A stretch of DNA of 64,000 nucleotides from Anaerobutyricum faecale (GCA_019119645.1 DWWR01000081.1:1-64000); one strand, 5' to 3'. Positions 24,582 through 33,947 are shown, counted from the first letter of the stretch. The notes: a model not told the origin generated them from the sequence alone. Program-made: numbers and translations.

Positions 24582-25319
24582 TCCCACCGGACAATGATCA
24601 GATCCCATGACTTCCTTATAAATCAGAGCATCTTTCATCTGCTCTTTGATCCGTTCTGACACCACAAAGTAGTCAATACGCCATCCGGCGTCCTTCTCCC
24701 GCGCCTTAAAACGGTAGGACCACCAGGAATAAGCCCCCGTTTTATCCGGATAGAAATACCGGAAACTGTCCACGAAGCCGGCGTCCAGCAGCTCGGTGAA
24801 TTTATCCCGCTCCTCCTGGGTGAAACCGGCGTTCTTTTTGTTGGTTTTCGGGTTCTTTAGGTCGATTTCTTCGTGGGCCACATTCATATCCCCGGTCACG
24901 ATCACCGGCTTATGGGCATCCAGCTCCTTCAGATAATCCCGGAAAACATCTTCCCACCGCATCCGGTAGTCAAGCCTTGCCAGCTCTGACTGGGAATTCG
25001 GGGTGTACACCGTCACAAAATAGAAATCTTCGTATTCCAGCGTGATGACTCTCCCCTCATGGTCATGCTCATCGATACCAATGCCGTATACCACTTCCAG
25101 AGGCTTTTTCTTCGTAAAGACAGCAGTGCCGGAGTACCCTTTTTTCTCCGCATAGTTCCAGTAACATTCATAACCTTCCGGGCAGAAATCAATCTGTCCT
25201 TCCTGCAGTTTTGTCTCCTGTACGCAGAAAATGTCCGCGTCCGACTCTTTAAAAAAATCTTCAAATCCCTTTTTCATACAGGCCCGAAGCCCGTTTACAT
25301 TCCAGGATATCAGTTTCAT
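24564..25319 (-). CDS. exoA: Exodeoxyribonuclease III (AP endonuclease)
   Basis: This 251-residue enzyme of base excision repair cuts DNA 5' to abasic sites and has 3'-5' exonuclease activity. Motifs of the EEP nuclease fold are all visible: ISWNVNGLRA, FCVQETKLQ (Glu metal ligand), VTVYTPNSQ, VTGDMNVAHEEID (Asp and Asn of the active site), WRIDYFVVSE and GSDHCPVGLEI with the catalytic Asp-His. Its length matches bacterial ExoA/XthA. It is monocistronic, 112 bases downstream of the LD-carboxypeptidase gene. Its last codons overlap the putative recombinase remnant on the other strand. Confidence 0.96.
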   Translation of the reverse strand: MKLISWNVNGLRACMKKGFEDFFKESDADIFCVQETKLQEGQIDFCPEGYECYWNYAEKKGYSGTAVFTKKKPLEVVYGIGIDEHDHEGRVITLEYEDFYFVTVYTPNSQSELARLDYRMRWEDVFRDYLKELDAHKPVIVTGDMNVAHEEIDLKNPKTNKKNAGFTQEERDKFTELLDAGFVDSFRYFYPDKTGAYSWWSYRFKAREKDAGWRIDYFVVSERIKEQMKDALIYKEVMGSDHCPVGLEIDI

Positions 25320-25431
25320 GATCCTATTCTCCTATCTGTCATTTATATTTTCAGCGGTTTCGCCTGCCGGCAATGTTTCATCCGCACAGCGATATCGTCT
25401 CTTCCGGGCCGCCGGCTTTTCGCCCGGGCTG

Positions 25432-26454
25432 TTACCGGTATTCCATCCTGATGGAAATATCATTTCCTTCCACGGTCACATGTCCCACGCTTCCGCAGAC
25501 CAGCGGCATCATCGGGGCCAGATGTCCCAGATCCACATCCATGATGATCGGAACATCATAGTGGGCAAGAACCTCCGTTACCGCCCGATATTGATCCATA
25601 CCCATCATCTCCTCGCCAAAGCAGAGCGGGCGGCCGATAAGAAATCCCTTTGTGTATTTAAACCAGCCGGCATGTTCCAGCTGCCAGATGGCTCTCCGGA
25701 TACTCATGACATTTAAGTCACAGGACTCCATAAACCAGATGATACCGTCTTCTTTATATTTCTCATTGAACGACGCGACCTTATCGAACTTCGTGCCGCA
25801 GAGCGTTACCAGGCAGTCCAGGCAGCCGCCCAGCAGCCGCCCTTCCATCTCACAATCCCTATCCGGAAAACGTTTTAAGACTTTCATTTCTGTGAGATTG
25901 TACGGCTCCAGAGGATTTTCCTCTGTCTTGAGACTTTCTTTCTCCCACAGGACATATCCGTGAATTTCCTGCTTGCTTCCGGTAAGCAGTCCATAGGCGT
26001 CAGCAAGGCTCTCATGCCACGGCTCCATGCCAAAAGCTGCCGCGCAGGGACCGTAAATGGATGCGGTATCACAGAGGGTGGTCAGAAGAAAGGTGAGGTT
26101 CGTGTTATCAGAATAACCCATGAACCACTTCGGCTCCGCCTGGCGGATGCTGTCAAAATCCACATGATCAAGGATGCCGCACATAAGCTCCCCTCCTCCG
26201 CAGGATATGAGCACGTCATTTTCCTGTGAAGTATACCACTGATTAAATTCTTCCGCACATTTTTCCGGCGTATTACTGATGCCGATACCACTGCCCTCGT
26301 ACACATTTGGGCCACAATTCAAATTGTATCCTTTTTGTACCCAAATTTCTGCAGAATGGTCGAAAGCTGTTTTATATGGCTCAATATTGCACCCGAAAGA
26401 TGGCGCCACAAAGCCTATTGTTCCTTTTTCAGGCAGAAATTTCCCATATCTCAT
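25432..26454 (-). CDS. LD-carboxypeptidase / MccF-like (S66)
   Basis: The 340-residue protein belongs to peptidase family S66. Hallmarks are GTIGFVAPSFGCN at the start, the region VLISCGGGELMCGILDHVDF, GYSDNTNLTFLL with the nucleophile Ser, and the Glu/His end (GLLGG, MDVDLGHLAPMMPLVCG). S66 enzymes cleave the L,D-bond of tetrapeptide in peptidoglycan recycling or inactivate microcin C-type antibiotics. The middle-to-C-terminal size and ESCDLNVMSIRRAI motif suggest the MccF-like branch rather than LdcA, but this is not certain. The ATG at 26454 follows AAAGGGG; a 27-residue N-terminal extension is rejected. Divergent promoters at 26507-26557 link it to the secreted hydrolase gene. Confidence 0.9.
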   Translation of the reverse strand: MRYGKFLPEKGTIGFVAPSFGCNIEPYKTAFDHSAEIWVQKGYNLNCGPNVYEGSGIGISNTPEKCAEEFNQWYTSQENDVLISCGGGELMCGILDHVDFDSIRQAEPKWFMGYSDNTNLTFLLTTLCDTASIYGPCAAAFGMEPWHESLADAYGLLTGSKQEIHGYVLWEKESLKTEENPLEPYNLTEMKVLKRFPDRDCEMEGRLLGGCLDCLVTLCGTKFDKVASFNEKYKEDGIIWFMESCDLNVMSIRRAIWQLEHAGWFKYTKGFLIGRPLCFGEEMMGMDQYRAVTEVLAHYDVPIIMDVDLGHLAPMMPLVCGSVGHVTVEGNDISIRMEYR

Positions 26455-26506
26455 CTTTTTCTTGCCCCTTTCTTTTACATTTTTATTCTTCTGTTTATTG
26501 CGTTTT

Positions 26507-26557
26507 ATTACAAATTTGTTAACAACTATTGACAAATGTTAATAGTTGTATTAATAT
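26507..26557. promoter_or_regulatory. Overlapping divergent promoters with 9-bp dyad
   Basis: Plus strand: TTGACA (26529-26534) and TAATAT (26552-26557), 17-base spacer, for the secreted protein at 26600. Minus strand: TTGTCA (26530-26535) and TGTAAT (26507-26512), 17-base spacer, for the S66 gene. A perfect dyad ACAACTATT (26522-26530)/AATAGTTGT (26541-26549) covers both -35 elements, as expected for a repressor or activator site. Confidence 0.65.
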
Positions 26558-26599
26558 ATGTCAGGTAAGCGTTAACACATTGACTAAAGGAGATCTATT

Positions 26600-27625
26600 T
26601 TGAGAAAATTATATTCAGGAATACCTATTCATATATTTGCGCTGGCACTTACCTGCGGCGGTCTTTTTTTTGCACCTGCTCACCTTCACGCCGAAGAAGC
26701 AACTGATGTTCAGGTAGCAGCCACCCAGAATACAACTATTTCTACAGAAAATACTATCACAACTTCCACAGATGGGACAAGCAATTCTGATGAAATTATT
26801 TCAGAAGACAAAAACACACCGGATTCTGATATTCAGGATGACAATTCTCAGGGAAGTACTTCATCTGATAACAATAATTCTGATAACAATTCTTCCGAAG
26901 AATCCGGTCAGGGTTCTTCCACCGGGGGAACAACCACAGAAACGCCGGCCACTCCGCCGACAGAAGAACAGAAACCGACCACTCCGGCTGCTCCGTCCAC
27001 ACCGGCGAAACCAGCCACTCCGACAAACTCCGGAAACAGTTCTTCCTCAGCATCACAGGCTCCGGCTTCCAACACAACTTCCGGTAATTCCGGCAAGTCT
27101 TCCAAGAAATCTGAGAATACCAACTTAAATCGTTGGCTGAAGATTTGCGAAAACATGGGAAAGAATCTGAAAAAGAAGAAATTCAAATACAGCAACAGCG
27201 GAACCCGTTCCACCTATAAGGGTGCCCTTTCCAGCGGAAAAAAATCCAACTGCGCGCTTTATGTTTCCTGGTGCCTGCAGCAGTACGGCGCCCTGAAAAA
27301 AGGCAGAACATTTTATGTGCGTTCCAGCGGTTCTCTGAAAAAGAACTTCAGCAAATGGGGCAAAAAGGTCAAAGTCATCCGCGTCAACAAAATCTGTTCC
27401 TCCGCAGACCTTCAGAAAGGCGATGTGGTATGCTGGGCAGGAATCGCTCACTGTAATATCTACGCAGGACGCAACAGCTCCGGTGACCGTTTATGGTACG
27501 ATGCAGGAAAATCTGCCACATACAGCGGACGTTCCGGCAGCCGTTTTGAAAATGTAGGAGCAAAAACACAGGGCTATCTTGATTCCAAACGGATTTCCTA
27601 CATTATCCGCATTAAAAATCTGTAA
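26600..27625 (+). CDS. Secreted peptidoglycan hydrolase-like protein
   Basis: The protein starts with TTG at 26600, which AAAGGAG seven bases upstream supports; 341 residues follow. A signal peptide (HIFALALTCGGLFFAPAHLHA) is followed by a Thr/Ser/Asn/Pro-rich linker of about 140 residues containing TPAAPSTPAKPATP and then a C-terminal domain. That domain has GKKSNCALYVSWCLQQYGAL and DLQKGDVVCWAGIAHCNIYAG, which look like the Cys and His of an NlpC/P60- or CHAP-type amidase, with ISYIIRIKNL at the end. It should act outside the cell on cell wall. Substrate bond is not predictable. Co-control with the S66 carboxypeptidase fits a cell-wall role. Confidence 0.82.
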   Translation: MRKLYSGIPIHIFALALTCGGLFFAPAHLHAEEATDVQVAATQNTTISTENTITTSTDGTSNSDEIISEDKNTPDSDIQDDNSQGSTSSDNNNSDNNSSEESGQGSSTGGTTTETPATPPTEEQKPTTPAAPSTPAKPATPTNSGNSSSSASQAPASNTTSGNSGKSSKKSENTNLNRWLKICENMGKNLKKKKFKYSNSGTRSTYKGALSSGKKSNCALYVSWCLQQYGALKKGRTFYVRSSGSLKKNFSKWGKKVKVIRVNKICSSADLQKGDVVCWAGIAHCNIYAGRNSSGDRLWYDAGKSATYSGRSGSRFENVGAKTQGYLDSKRISYIIRIKNL

Positions 27626-27653
27626 AATACATACGCTCATACATTATAAAGGA

Positions 27654-27704
27654 GCCGTCGGCACGGACAATTTTTCATTAAAGTTGTCCATGCCGGCGGC
27701 TTCT
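27654..27704. terminator. Bidirectional terminator
   Basis: A 17-base arm (27654-27670) pairs with 27684-27700 with one mismatch across an A/T-rich loop. T-rich sequence follows on the plus strand (ttctgtttta). It separates the secreted hydrolase from convergent proC. Confidence 0.85.
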
Positions 27705-27742
27705 GTTTTATTGGATCAATGAATGATGCCTGAACGCATCGG

Positions 27743-28522
27743 TTATTCCATAATGGCGTCCACCGCATCAAGAAATGCCGCGCGCAATCCTGCTCTGTCC
27801 AGAGCGTTGACACCGCGGATGGTAGTTCCTGCCGGTGAACATACATTATCTTTCAGGACTCCCGGATGTTCTCCGGTCTTAAGCTGCAGTTTCGCGCTGC
27901 CGAGGATCATCTGCGATACCAGTGCATAGGCCTGCGCTCTCGGTACGCCGTATTTTACACCGGCGTCTCCCAGTGCTTCGATAACCAGATCAATAAACGC
28001 AGGACCGCAGCCGATCAGTGTTCCCGCGATCCCCATGAGATGGGTTGGTATCTCCTCCACAAGTCCCAGCACAGAAAACAGTTCCATCAGTTCTTTTCTT
28101 TCCTGTTCTTCCAGAGAATTCGTCTCCTCAAATAATAAAACGCCTTCTCCCACCATGGCCGGTGTATTTGGCATGATAAACTGCACCCGGGTGGTCTCGT
28201 CAAGAAGTGGTTTATATTTTGCATAATCCCATCCGGCTGCAATGGAAATCAGCGCTTTTCCTGCCAGGGCATCTTTATATTCCGCCAGTACTCCTTCAAT
28301 CTGATACGGTTTACAAGCCATCACAATGGTATCCGCCTCCCTGAGAAGGACTTCCATGCTCTCACAGGCTGTAAAGCCGATGGCCTGTGCATTTTTCTTA
28401 AGCTTGTCCTGATGCGGCGCATAGGCGTAAATATCACTGCCGTTTACTTTGCCGCTCCTGATGATTCCTTCCGCGATGGCCTTCGCCATATTTCCCATAC
28501 CGATAAATCCTAATGCTTTCAT
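27743..28522 (-). CDS. proC: Pyrroline-5-carboxylate reductase
   Basis: ProC uses NAD(P)H to reduce pyrroline-5-carboxylate to proline, the last step of proline synthesis. The 259-residue protein shows the Rossmann motif ALGFIGMGNMAKAIAEGI, MACKPYQIEGVL, ISIAAGWDYAKY, FIMPNTPAMVGEGVLLF, GCGPAFIDLVIEALGDAGVKYG and the signature PGVLKDNVCSPAGTTIRGV. Length matches the family. The ATG follows AGGAAAG. The gene is alone; proA and proB are not in the window. The next gene on its strand (DUF6553-like) ends 75 bases upstream. Confidence 0.96.
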   Translation of the reverse strand: MKALGFIGMGNMAKAIAEGIIRSGKVNGSDIYAYAPHQDKLKKNAQAIGFTACESMEVLLREADTIVMACKPYQIEGVLAEYKDALAGKALISIAAGWDYAKYKPLLDETTRVQFIMPNTPAMVGEGVLLFEETNSLEEQERKELMELFSVLGLVEEIPTHLMGIAGTLIGCGPAFIDLVIEALGDAGVKYGVPRAQAYALVSQMILGSAKLQLKTGEHPGVLKDNVCSPAGTTIRGVNALDRAGLRAAFLDAVDAIME

Positions 28523-28597
28523 GTTCTTTCCTTTCTTTCTGTGTATATTTCTTATTTTCGCCGGGATTTTATTATTATTCTGATGCGGACCCTTCGT

Positions 28598-29254
28598 TTA
28601 CATCTTTTCCGGCTTTTGATGGATGTTTTTCCAGGTGCGCTCATAGATTTGTTTTTCTTCCGGAAAGTGCCTGAGAAAACTGTCTTCCGCCGCCACGGCA
28701 AAAAGAGCAAATTCCCGGGACAATCCCAGGCTCTCCGGCAGATCCACAGTTTTTTCCCGCAGATCTTCCGCGATCTTCACAATCAATTGATCTTCGGAAA
28801 TCTTCGCCAGATGAAAAAGCACATTTGTATAACTTTTATCTGTCTTACAGATGGTGATATAAAAATCAAAAAAGTTCATATATTCATCATACCAGAGATT
28901 CTCATATTCCGGATTCTCCTTCTGAAGTTCCGTCTGAAATGTCTCCCTCACCTGTTCCACAAATGTCCGGACTGTCTTTCTGCCAAAAAACGAACCTTTC
29001 TGCCCGGCAGCCATCGGAAGCATCGTCCAGAGTTTCAGATAGTTATCAGTTCCGTCCTGCTTTCCCTTTCGGTCTAAGTAGCGGGCTTCCCACAGTTTCC
29101 GCCGAAGCTGATCTTCCACCTTTTCTTCTGCGGAAGTCGTTTCCGCCATCCTGTCTTTCAGCATCTCCTGCCTCTTTACGCTGTCGGTTTCCCGGTAATA
29201 ATTTTCCGGCCACGTGTACTGTACACTGGTCATCCATTTATCTCTGTCGATCAT
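28598..29254 (-). CDS. DUF6553-like hypothetical protein
   Basis: The 218-residue protein starts at the ATG at 29254, where GGGAGGAG lies just upstream; a 116-residue upstream extension is not credible. Recognisable stretches are KWMTSVQYTWPENYYRE and REMLKDRM...EDQLRRKLWEARY (written here in parts), then FFGRKTVRTFVEQVRETFQ and YDEYMNFFDFYITIC. I recall DUF6553 proteins with this layout, of unknown function, about 215 residues and rich in helices. There is no signal peptide, membrane segment or catalytic motif. The ending HQKPEKM is close to the start region of proC, and the two might share transcription. Confidence 0.7.
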   Translation of the reverse strand: MIDRDKWMTSVQYTWPENYYRETDSVKRQEMLKDRMAETTSAEEKVEDQLRRKLWEARYLDRKGKQDGTDNYLKLWTMLPMAAGQKGSFFGRKTVRTFVEQVRETFQTELQKENPEYENLWYDEYMNFFDFYITICKTDKSYTNVLFHLAKISEDQLIVKIAEDLREKTVDLPESLGLSREFALFAVAAEDSFLRHFPEEKQIYERTWKNIHQKPEKM

Positions 29255-29406
29255 ATCTCCTCCCGATATTTTTCCGATGACATTTCTTTTCCCGATATCC
29301 GCTCTTTCAATGGATGATTCCTTTTTCAGGCAGATTACCAGGATTTCCTGCTGCGTTGATTCCAACGTCTTAAGTCTATCACAGAAAAAAAATTTTGTCC
29401 CTTTTA

Positions 29407-29435
29407 TTGTAGAAAAAATTCTTCCGTGGTATGCT
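29407..29435 (+). promoter_or_regulatory. Promoter of the LRR-VWA-MoxR operon
   Basis: TTGTAG (29407-29412) and TATGCT (29430-29435) are 17 bases apart. A GC-rich hairpin AGTGACGCC/GGCGTCGCT (29443-29463) lies in the leader before the LRR gene. Confidence 0.6.
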
Positions 29436-29501
29436 ATAGGGCAGTGACGCCGGCGGCGTCGCTGGGAACAAGAAGACAACCAACTATGGAAAATAATAAT
29501 T

Positions 29502-30695
29502 ATGCTAAACACATACGACGATATTTTTATCGGGCATCCCGGCAGTTTATCTGCCCAAAAACTTGATATTTTATGGGAACCGGCCGGAGGCGGCGTCCGC
29601 ATTCTGCGGGTCTACGGGGAACATCCGGTGGTCATGCTGCCGGAAACCATTGAAGGACTGCCGGTGACAGAAATTGGCGCCTACTGTTTTTCCCGTTCCG
29701 AACCCCGGCTGCCGGAGCAGTATTTTCATTATCACACAGATATACTACCTGACACAGGTACACGGTCTGATTCAAATGTGCTGCCTGACTCAAATACACA
29801 GCCTGACTCTCCGCACGGACCAGACGCCGGGGCATATGAGAAAGCTGCCGCAGATTCCGAACAGCGCTCGCAGCTTTCCTGTCTCAGCGGCTCTTCCGTG
29901 GAGGCTGTCTGGCTGCCGTCTTCCGTTACAACCCTTCATAATGCCGCTTTTTATAACTGCAGGAAGCTTCACACCCTCTCCGCAGGTGCCGGCATTCAGT
30001 CCATCGGAAGCGACGAATTTATGAATTGTACCAGCCTTTCCAGGCTGATCATGCGGTGCAGTGACACTGAGGCTGAAGGACTGCCTCTTCTGCTGGAACG
30101 TTATGCGGAAGACCTTCTGGTCCTGTTTGTACCGGAAGCGGATCCTATTTCCGGCTCTGTTTCGGAAAAACGCACAGAAAATGAAACTGCTTTTTCGGGA
30201 CATACCGCCGTCTCCGCTGCTTTATTTTTTCCGGAATATTATGAATGGCTAGATGAGATTTCCCCGGCGCACATTTTCAGCAGAAGTATCCACGGGGAGG
30301 GGTTCCGCATGCGAAAATGTTTTGAAAACGGCCGCATTAATTATGAAAAATACGACCTTTGCTTCGAGAACGCCCTGAAAGTAGAATCTGATGAATCTCT
30401 GTGCCGGATTGCCATTCAGCGTCTGCGATGGCCGAACGGACTGAAAGAAACAGCAGAATCTCTCTATACCGACGCTCTGACAGCCCGGCTTTCCACAGCA
30501 ATTTCCATGGCCGTAAAAGCAAGGGATCTCCCTCTGCTTCTGTTTCTCTGCGGATATTTTTCCGCCGGTGATTACAGTGCAGCTATCTCCGCCTGCGTGG
30601 ATGCAGACTGGGGCGAGGGAAGCGCCCGGCTCATGGAAGAACAGCACCGGCACGGCAATTTTGCCGGCAAAAATTTTGACTTTGATGATTTTTAG
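29502..30695 (+). CDS. BspA-type LRR protein of MoxR-VWA operon
   Basis: The 397-residue protein opens with a leucine-rich-like region (VTEIGAYCFSRSE, WLPSSVTTLHNAAFYNCRKL, IQSIGSDEFMNCTSL), the BspA LRR_5 pattern of about 22-24 residues. A Pro/Asp-rich insert with repeats such as SDSNVLPDSNTQPDS lies at about residues 85-110. The second half is helical and ends in an acidic DFDDF. No signal peptide is seen, so it is cytoplasmic. It is the first gene of an operon with a VWA protein and a MoxR-type ATPase, and may act as an adaptor that binds their client. That role is an inference from context. Confidence 0.8.
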   Translation: MLNTYDDIFIGHPGSLSAQKLDILWEPAGGGVRILRVYGEHPVVMLPETIEGLPVTEIGAYCFSRSEPRLPEQYFHYHTDILPDTGTRSDSNVLPDSNTQPDSPHGPDAGAYEKAAADSEQRSQLSCLSGSSVEAVWLPSSVTTLHNAAFYNCRKLHTLSAGAGIQSIGSDEFMNCTSLSRLIMRCSDTEAEGLPLLLERYAEDLLVLFVPEADPISGSVSEKRTENETAFSGHTAVSAALFFPEYYEWLDEISPAHIFSRSIHGEGFRMRKCFENGRINYEKYDLCFENALKVESDESLCRIAIQRLRWPNGLKETAESLYTDALTARLSTAISMAVKARDLPLLLFLCGYFSAGDYSAAISACVDADWGEGSARLMEEQHRHGNFAGKNFDFDDF

Positions 30696-30797
30696 TAACT
30701 ATTCGGCCACGCGCCTGCCAAAGCAGTACTGACTTATGGCAAGTCTGCTTTTCTAAGGATTCTTGCTCTGGCAGAAACGCACTTTCTTAGAAAGAGA

Positions 30798-32174
30798 ATG
30801 ATTATGGCACACAGACAGACACAGACCGAGTGGGAAAATGAAATGTGTCTGAAGATTCTGGATGTAATCCGCAGTGAACTTTATCTGGATTTCCGGTATC
30901 TGGACATGGCTCTTTCTGCCCTCACCTGGTCTTCCAACGAACAAATTCATACCTTTGCCACGGATGGCAGTTCCCTGTTTTTTTCCCGTGAGCAGATTCT
31001 TCGTGTATTCCGGAACAATCCGCTCTTTTTAAACCGGGCCTATCTACACAGTATTTTTCACTGTATTTTCCGGCACCTCTGGATGCGGGGCAGCCGGGAA
31101 CCGGCCATCTGGAATCTGGCCTGCGACATTGCGGTGGAATGGACCATCGATTCGTTTGAAAAAAAATCTACCCGGAGAACGCTGTCGCTGCGCAGAATGA
31201 ACTATTACAAACATTTAAAAGAAGAGCATATTCCTGTCACCGCCGCTGCCATCTACCATGATCTGCTCGCCATCACGGATCATGAAGAGCAGGCTGCCCT
31301 GCAGTTTGAATTTTATACCGACGATCATCGCTTCTGGCCCAGAGATCCGTCCCAGTCTCCATCCTCTGCCCGGGCAGGGGAAAACTGGGAAAAAATCGGG
31401 CGGCGGGTCTCAAAGGAGATGGAACTCAAAGGCAAGCAGGACAGTAACGCCCTCTCCTCCGTACAGACACAGATCAGTCAGGGCAGATCCCGGCGCTCTT
31501 ACCGGGAATTTCTCCGGAAATTCACGGTGTTAAAAGAAGAACTGCAGTGCGATTATGATGAATTTGACTTAAATTATTATACCTACGGACTTCGGCTGTA
31601 TAAAAACATGCCTCTCATCGAACCTCTGGAAAGCCGGGAGATCATGAAAATCTCCGAGTTTGTCATCGTCATTGATACCAGCTACTCCACCAACGGTCCT
31701 CTGGTCAAACGTTTTCTGGAGGAAACTTTTCAGATCATCCGCCAGAGAGACAGTTTTTTCCGGAAGAGTCATATCCGGATCATCCAATGTGACAACCAGG
31801 TCCATACTGATACCATCATACGGTCTCAGGAAGATATCGACCGGCTGCTTCAGAATTTTTCCCTCATCGGAGGCGGCGGCACCGATTTCCGTCCGGCTTT
31901 CGCCTATGTCGACCAGCTGCTGGACGAAGGCGTCTTTCACAACCTGAGAGGATTGCTTTATTTCACCGATGGCAAGGGCATTTATCCGGCGAAACGTCCG
32001 CCTTACGAGACGGCGTTCGTCTTCGTCGATACCCCCGGATATGGAAGAAATGTTCCGTCATCCGGCGGAACTGCGGGAACTTCTCCGCAGCAGAACGCAT
32101 TTGGCGACGACATCCCGGAGGTTCCTCCCTGGGCCATGCGCATCCACCTGGATGAGGATGAACTGGGAATGTGA
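30798..32174 (+). CDS. VWA protein with metallopeptidase-like N-terminus
   Basis: The 458-residue protein resembles DUF2201/VWA-like proteins that partner MoxR ATPases. The C-terminal half is a VWA domain with an intact MIDAS: VIVIDTSYST (Asp-x-Ser-x-Ser), GGGGTDFRPAF (Thr) and LYFTDGKG (Asp). The N-terminal domain has HSIFHCIFRH at residues 84-93, in the place of the HExxH zinc motif of the metallopeptidase-like domain, but with Ser instead of Glu, so peptidase activity is doubtful. Start may be the ATG at 30798 or 30804; both follow AGAAAGAG. It is followed by the MoxR gene after about 80 bases. Confidence 0.88.
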   Translation: MIMAHRQTQTEWENEMCLKILDVIRSELYLDFRYLDMALSALTWSSNEQIHTFATDGSSLFFSREQILRVFRNNPLFLNRAYLHSIFHCIFRHLWMRGSREPAIWNLACDIAVEWTIDSFEKKSTRRTLSLRRMNYYKHLKEEHIPVTAAAIYHDLLAITDHEEQAALQFEFYTDDHRFWPRDPSQSPSSARAGENWEKIGRRVSKEMELKGKQDSNALSSVQTQISQGRSRRSYREFLRKFTVLKEELQCDYDEFDLNYYTYGLRLYKNMPLIEPLESREIMKISEFVIVIDTSYSTNGPLVKRFLEETFQIIRQRDSFFRKSHIRIIQCDNQVHTDTIIRSQEDIDRLLQNFSLIGGGGTDFRPAFAYVDQLLDEGVFHNLRGLLYFTDGKGIYPAKRPPYETAFVFVDTPGYGRNVPSSGGTAGTSPQQNAFGDDIPEVPPWAMRIHLDEDELGM

Positions 32175-32255
32175 AGATTCCCCTGACATATTGAAACTAT
32201 AAAATCAGGCTCTTTACCACGTTATATCATAAAGAAATTTAGAGGATTGATACCC

Positions 32256-33857
32256 ATGAATATAAAGAAAGCAAAAGAAGATATCAAAAATACTGTCCGG
32301 GCTTATCTGGACAAGGATGAATACGGTCAGTACCGTATCCCGGAAATCCGGCAGCGTCCCATCCTTCTGATGGGACCTCCCGGCATCGGCAAGACACAGA
32401 TCATGCAACAGATTGCCAGAGAGTGTAATATCGGCCTTATCGCCTATACCATCACCCATCACACAAGGCAGAGCGCCGTAGGCCTGCCTTTTATCAAGGA
32501 AGAGGTATTTGACGGCGTTACCCGCTCCGTCACCGAATACACCATGAGCGAGATCATCAGCAGCATTTACCGCTATATGGAGGAAACCGGCAAAAAAGAA
32601 GGCATCCTTTTTATCGATGAGATCAACTGCGTTTCTGAGACGCTTGCCCCGACCATGCTGCAGTTCCTCCAGCGCAAAACCTTCGGCAATCAGGCGGTGC
32701 CAAAGGGATGGATCATCACCGCCGCCGGCAATCCGCCGGAATACAACAAGAGTGTCCGGGATTTTGACTTCGTAACTCTGGACCGTGTGCGTAAGATTGA
32801 TATTGAGGCTGATCTGGAAGCGTTTCGCAGCTACGCCCGCACCCGCCATATCCATCCGTTTATCTTAAGCTACCTGGAGCTGCGCCCGCAGAATTTTTAT
32901 CGCGTGGAAAATGATGTGGACGGTATGCAGTTTGTGACCGCCCGCGGTTGGGAAGATCTCAGTTATCTTATCTATTCCTATGAATCCCTGTCTATCCCGG
33001 TGGAAGAAGATATCATTCATCAGTTCCTGCAGCATGAAGATATCGCCAAAGATGTGGCTGCCTACTACGATCTGTATCAGAAATATCGCAATGAATATGA
33101 TATCAGCCGGATCCTCACCGGAGAAGTAAAGAATTCTGTCTTCGAACGTCTCTTCCGGGCCTCCTTCGACGAACGGCTGAGCTGCGTGGAACTGCTCACC
33201 GGCGGTCTCCACAACTATATTGCCGCCGCCATGGAAAAAGACCGGATCACCACGGAATGTTACGCCTTTCTTAGACAGTACCAGAAGGGGCTGAAAGAGC
33301 TGCTGTCCGCTGAAACGGAGAATACCGGCCAGGACAAAACTATGGCTGTCTCCGGAAATGTATCCGATACTCCGTCCGGCAGCGCCGCCTGGAACCTGTG
33401 GCAGCAGATGCTCTCCGACCGCGATGCTTCTTTCACTCTCACAGAAAAAACCGGCCTTGTCTCCGCGGAAGATAAGAAACGGCATCTTGCAATCATGCAG
33501 CTGCTCCGGGAATGGACGCCGGATACCGTCGCCGCTCCAAAAGAAGCTTTCGGACAGGTGAAAAACGGGTTTGACCATCTGCGTGAACAGCGCAGCGAGG
33601 CTGTTACAACGGCCTCAAAAGCTCTCGACTACAGTTTTACCTTTATGGAGGACGCTTTCGGCGAAGGACAGGAGATGGTCATCTTCGTCACCGAACTTAC
33701 CATGGATCCGGAAATCTCCGCTTTCATCACTGAAAACGGCTGCGAGAAATATTTCCAGTACAATAAGACTCTTCTGGTAGGCAGCCGCCGAGCCGCCATC
33801 TTAAACGAGCTGAACCGGGATGACATTTATTCGGATGCTTCGGCGTATGAGTTTTAG
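32256..33857 (+). CDS. MoxR-type AAA+ ATPase
   Basis: The 533-residue protein has an AAA+ core with Walker A (LLMGPPGIGKTQIM), Walker B (GILFIDEINCV), sensor 1 (IITAAGNPPEYN) and an arginine-rich end of the core (FDFVTLDRVRKIDI). The C-terminal 250 residues are helical, probably the lid and a client-binding region. ATP-driven MoxR proteins act as chaperones with VWA partners that switch on metal or protein assemblies. The ATG at 32256 is chosen because AGAGGA lies nine bases upstream; a TTG at 32247 is possible. It is the last gene of the operon and is followed by a strong terminator. The client is unknown. Confidence 0.92.
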   Translation: MNIKKAKEDIKNTVRAYLDKDEYGQYRIPEIRQRPILLMGPPGIGKTQIMQQIARECNIGLIAYTITHHTRQSAVGLPFIKEEVFDGVTRSVTEYTMSEIISSIYRYMEETGKKEGILFIDEINCVSETLAPTMLQFLQRKTFGNQAVPKGWIITAAGNPPEYNKSVRDFDFVTLDRVRKIDIEADLEAFRSYARTRHIHPFILSYLELRPQNFYRVENDVDGMQFVTARGWEDLSYLIYSYESLSIPVEEDIIHQFLQHEDIAKDVAAYYDLYQKYRNEYDISRILTGEVKNSVFERLFRASFDERLSCVELLTGGLHNYIAAAMEKDRITTECYAFLRQYQKGLKELLSAETENTGQDKTMAVSGNVSDTPSGSAAWNLWQQMLSDRDASFTLTEKTGLVSAEDKKRHLAIMQLLREWTPDTVAAPKEAFGQVKNGFDHLREQRSEAVTTASKALDYSFTFMEDAFGEGQEMVIFVTELTMDPEISAFITENGCEKYFQYNKTLLVGSRRAAILNELNRDDIYSDASAYEF

Positions 33858-33947
33858 AACAATCTTATAATCCGGGTGAATGACCGGCCCACAGATTAAA
33901 ATGATCGCGGACAATACTAAATGTAAAGAATCATAGACCAAAAAAAA

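Noticed and set aside
26796..27213. Minus-strand frames opposite the secreted hydrolase linker
   Set aside because: They are reverse readings of the low-complexity Pro/Thr/Ser linker.
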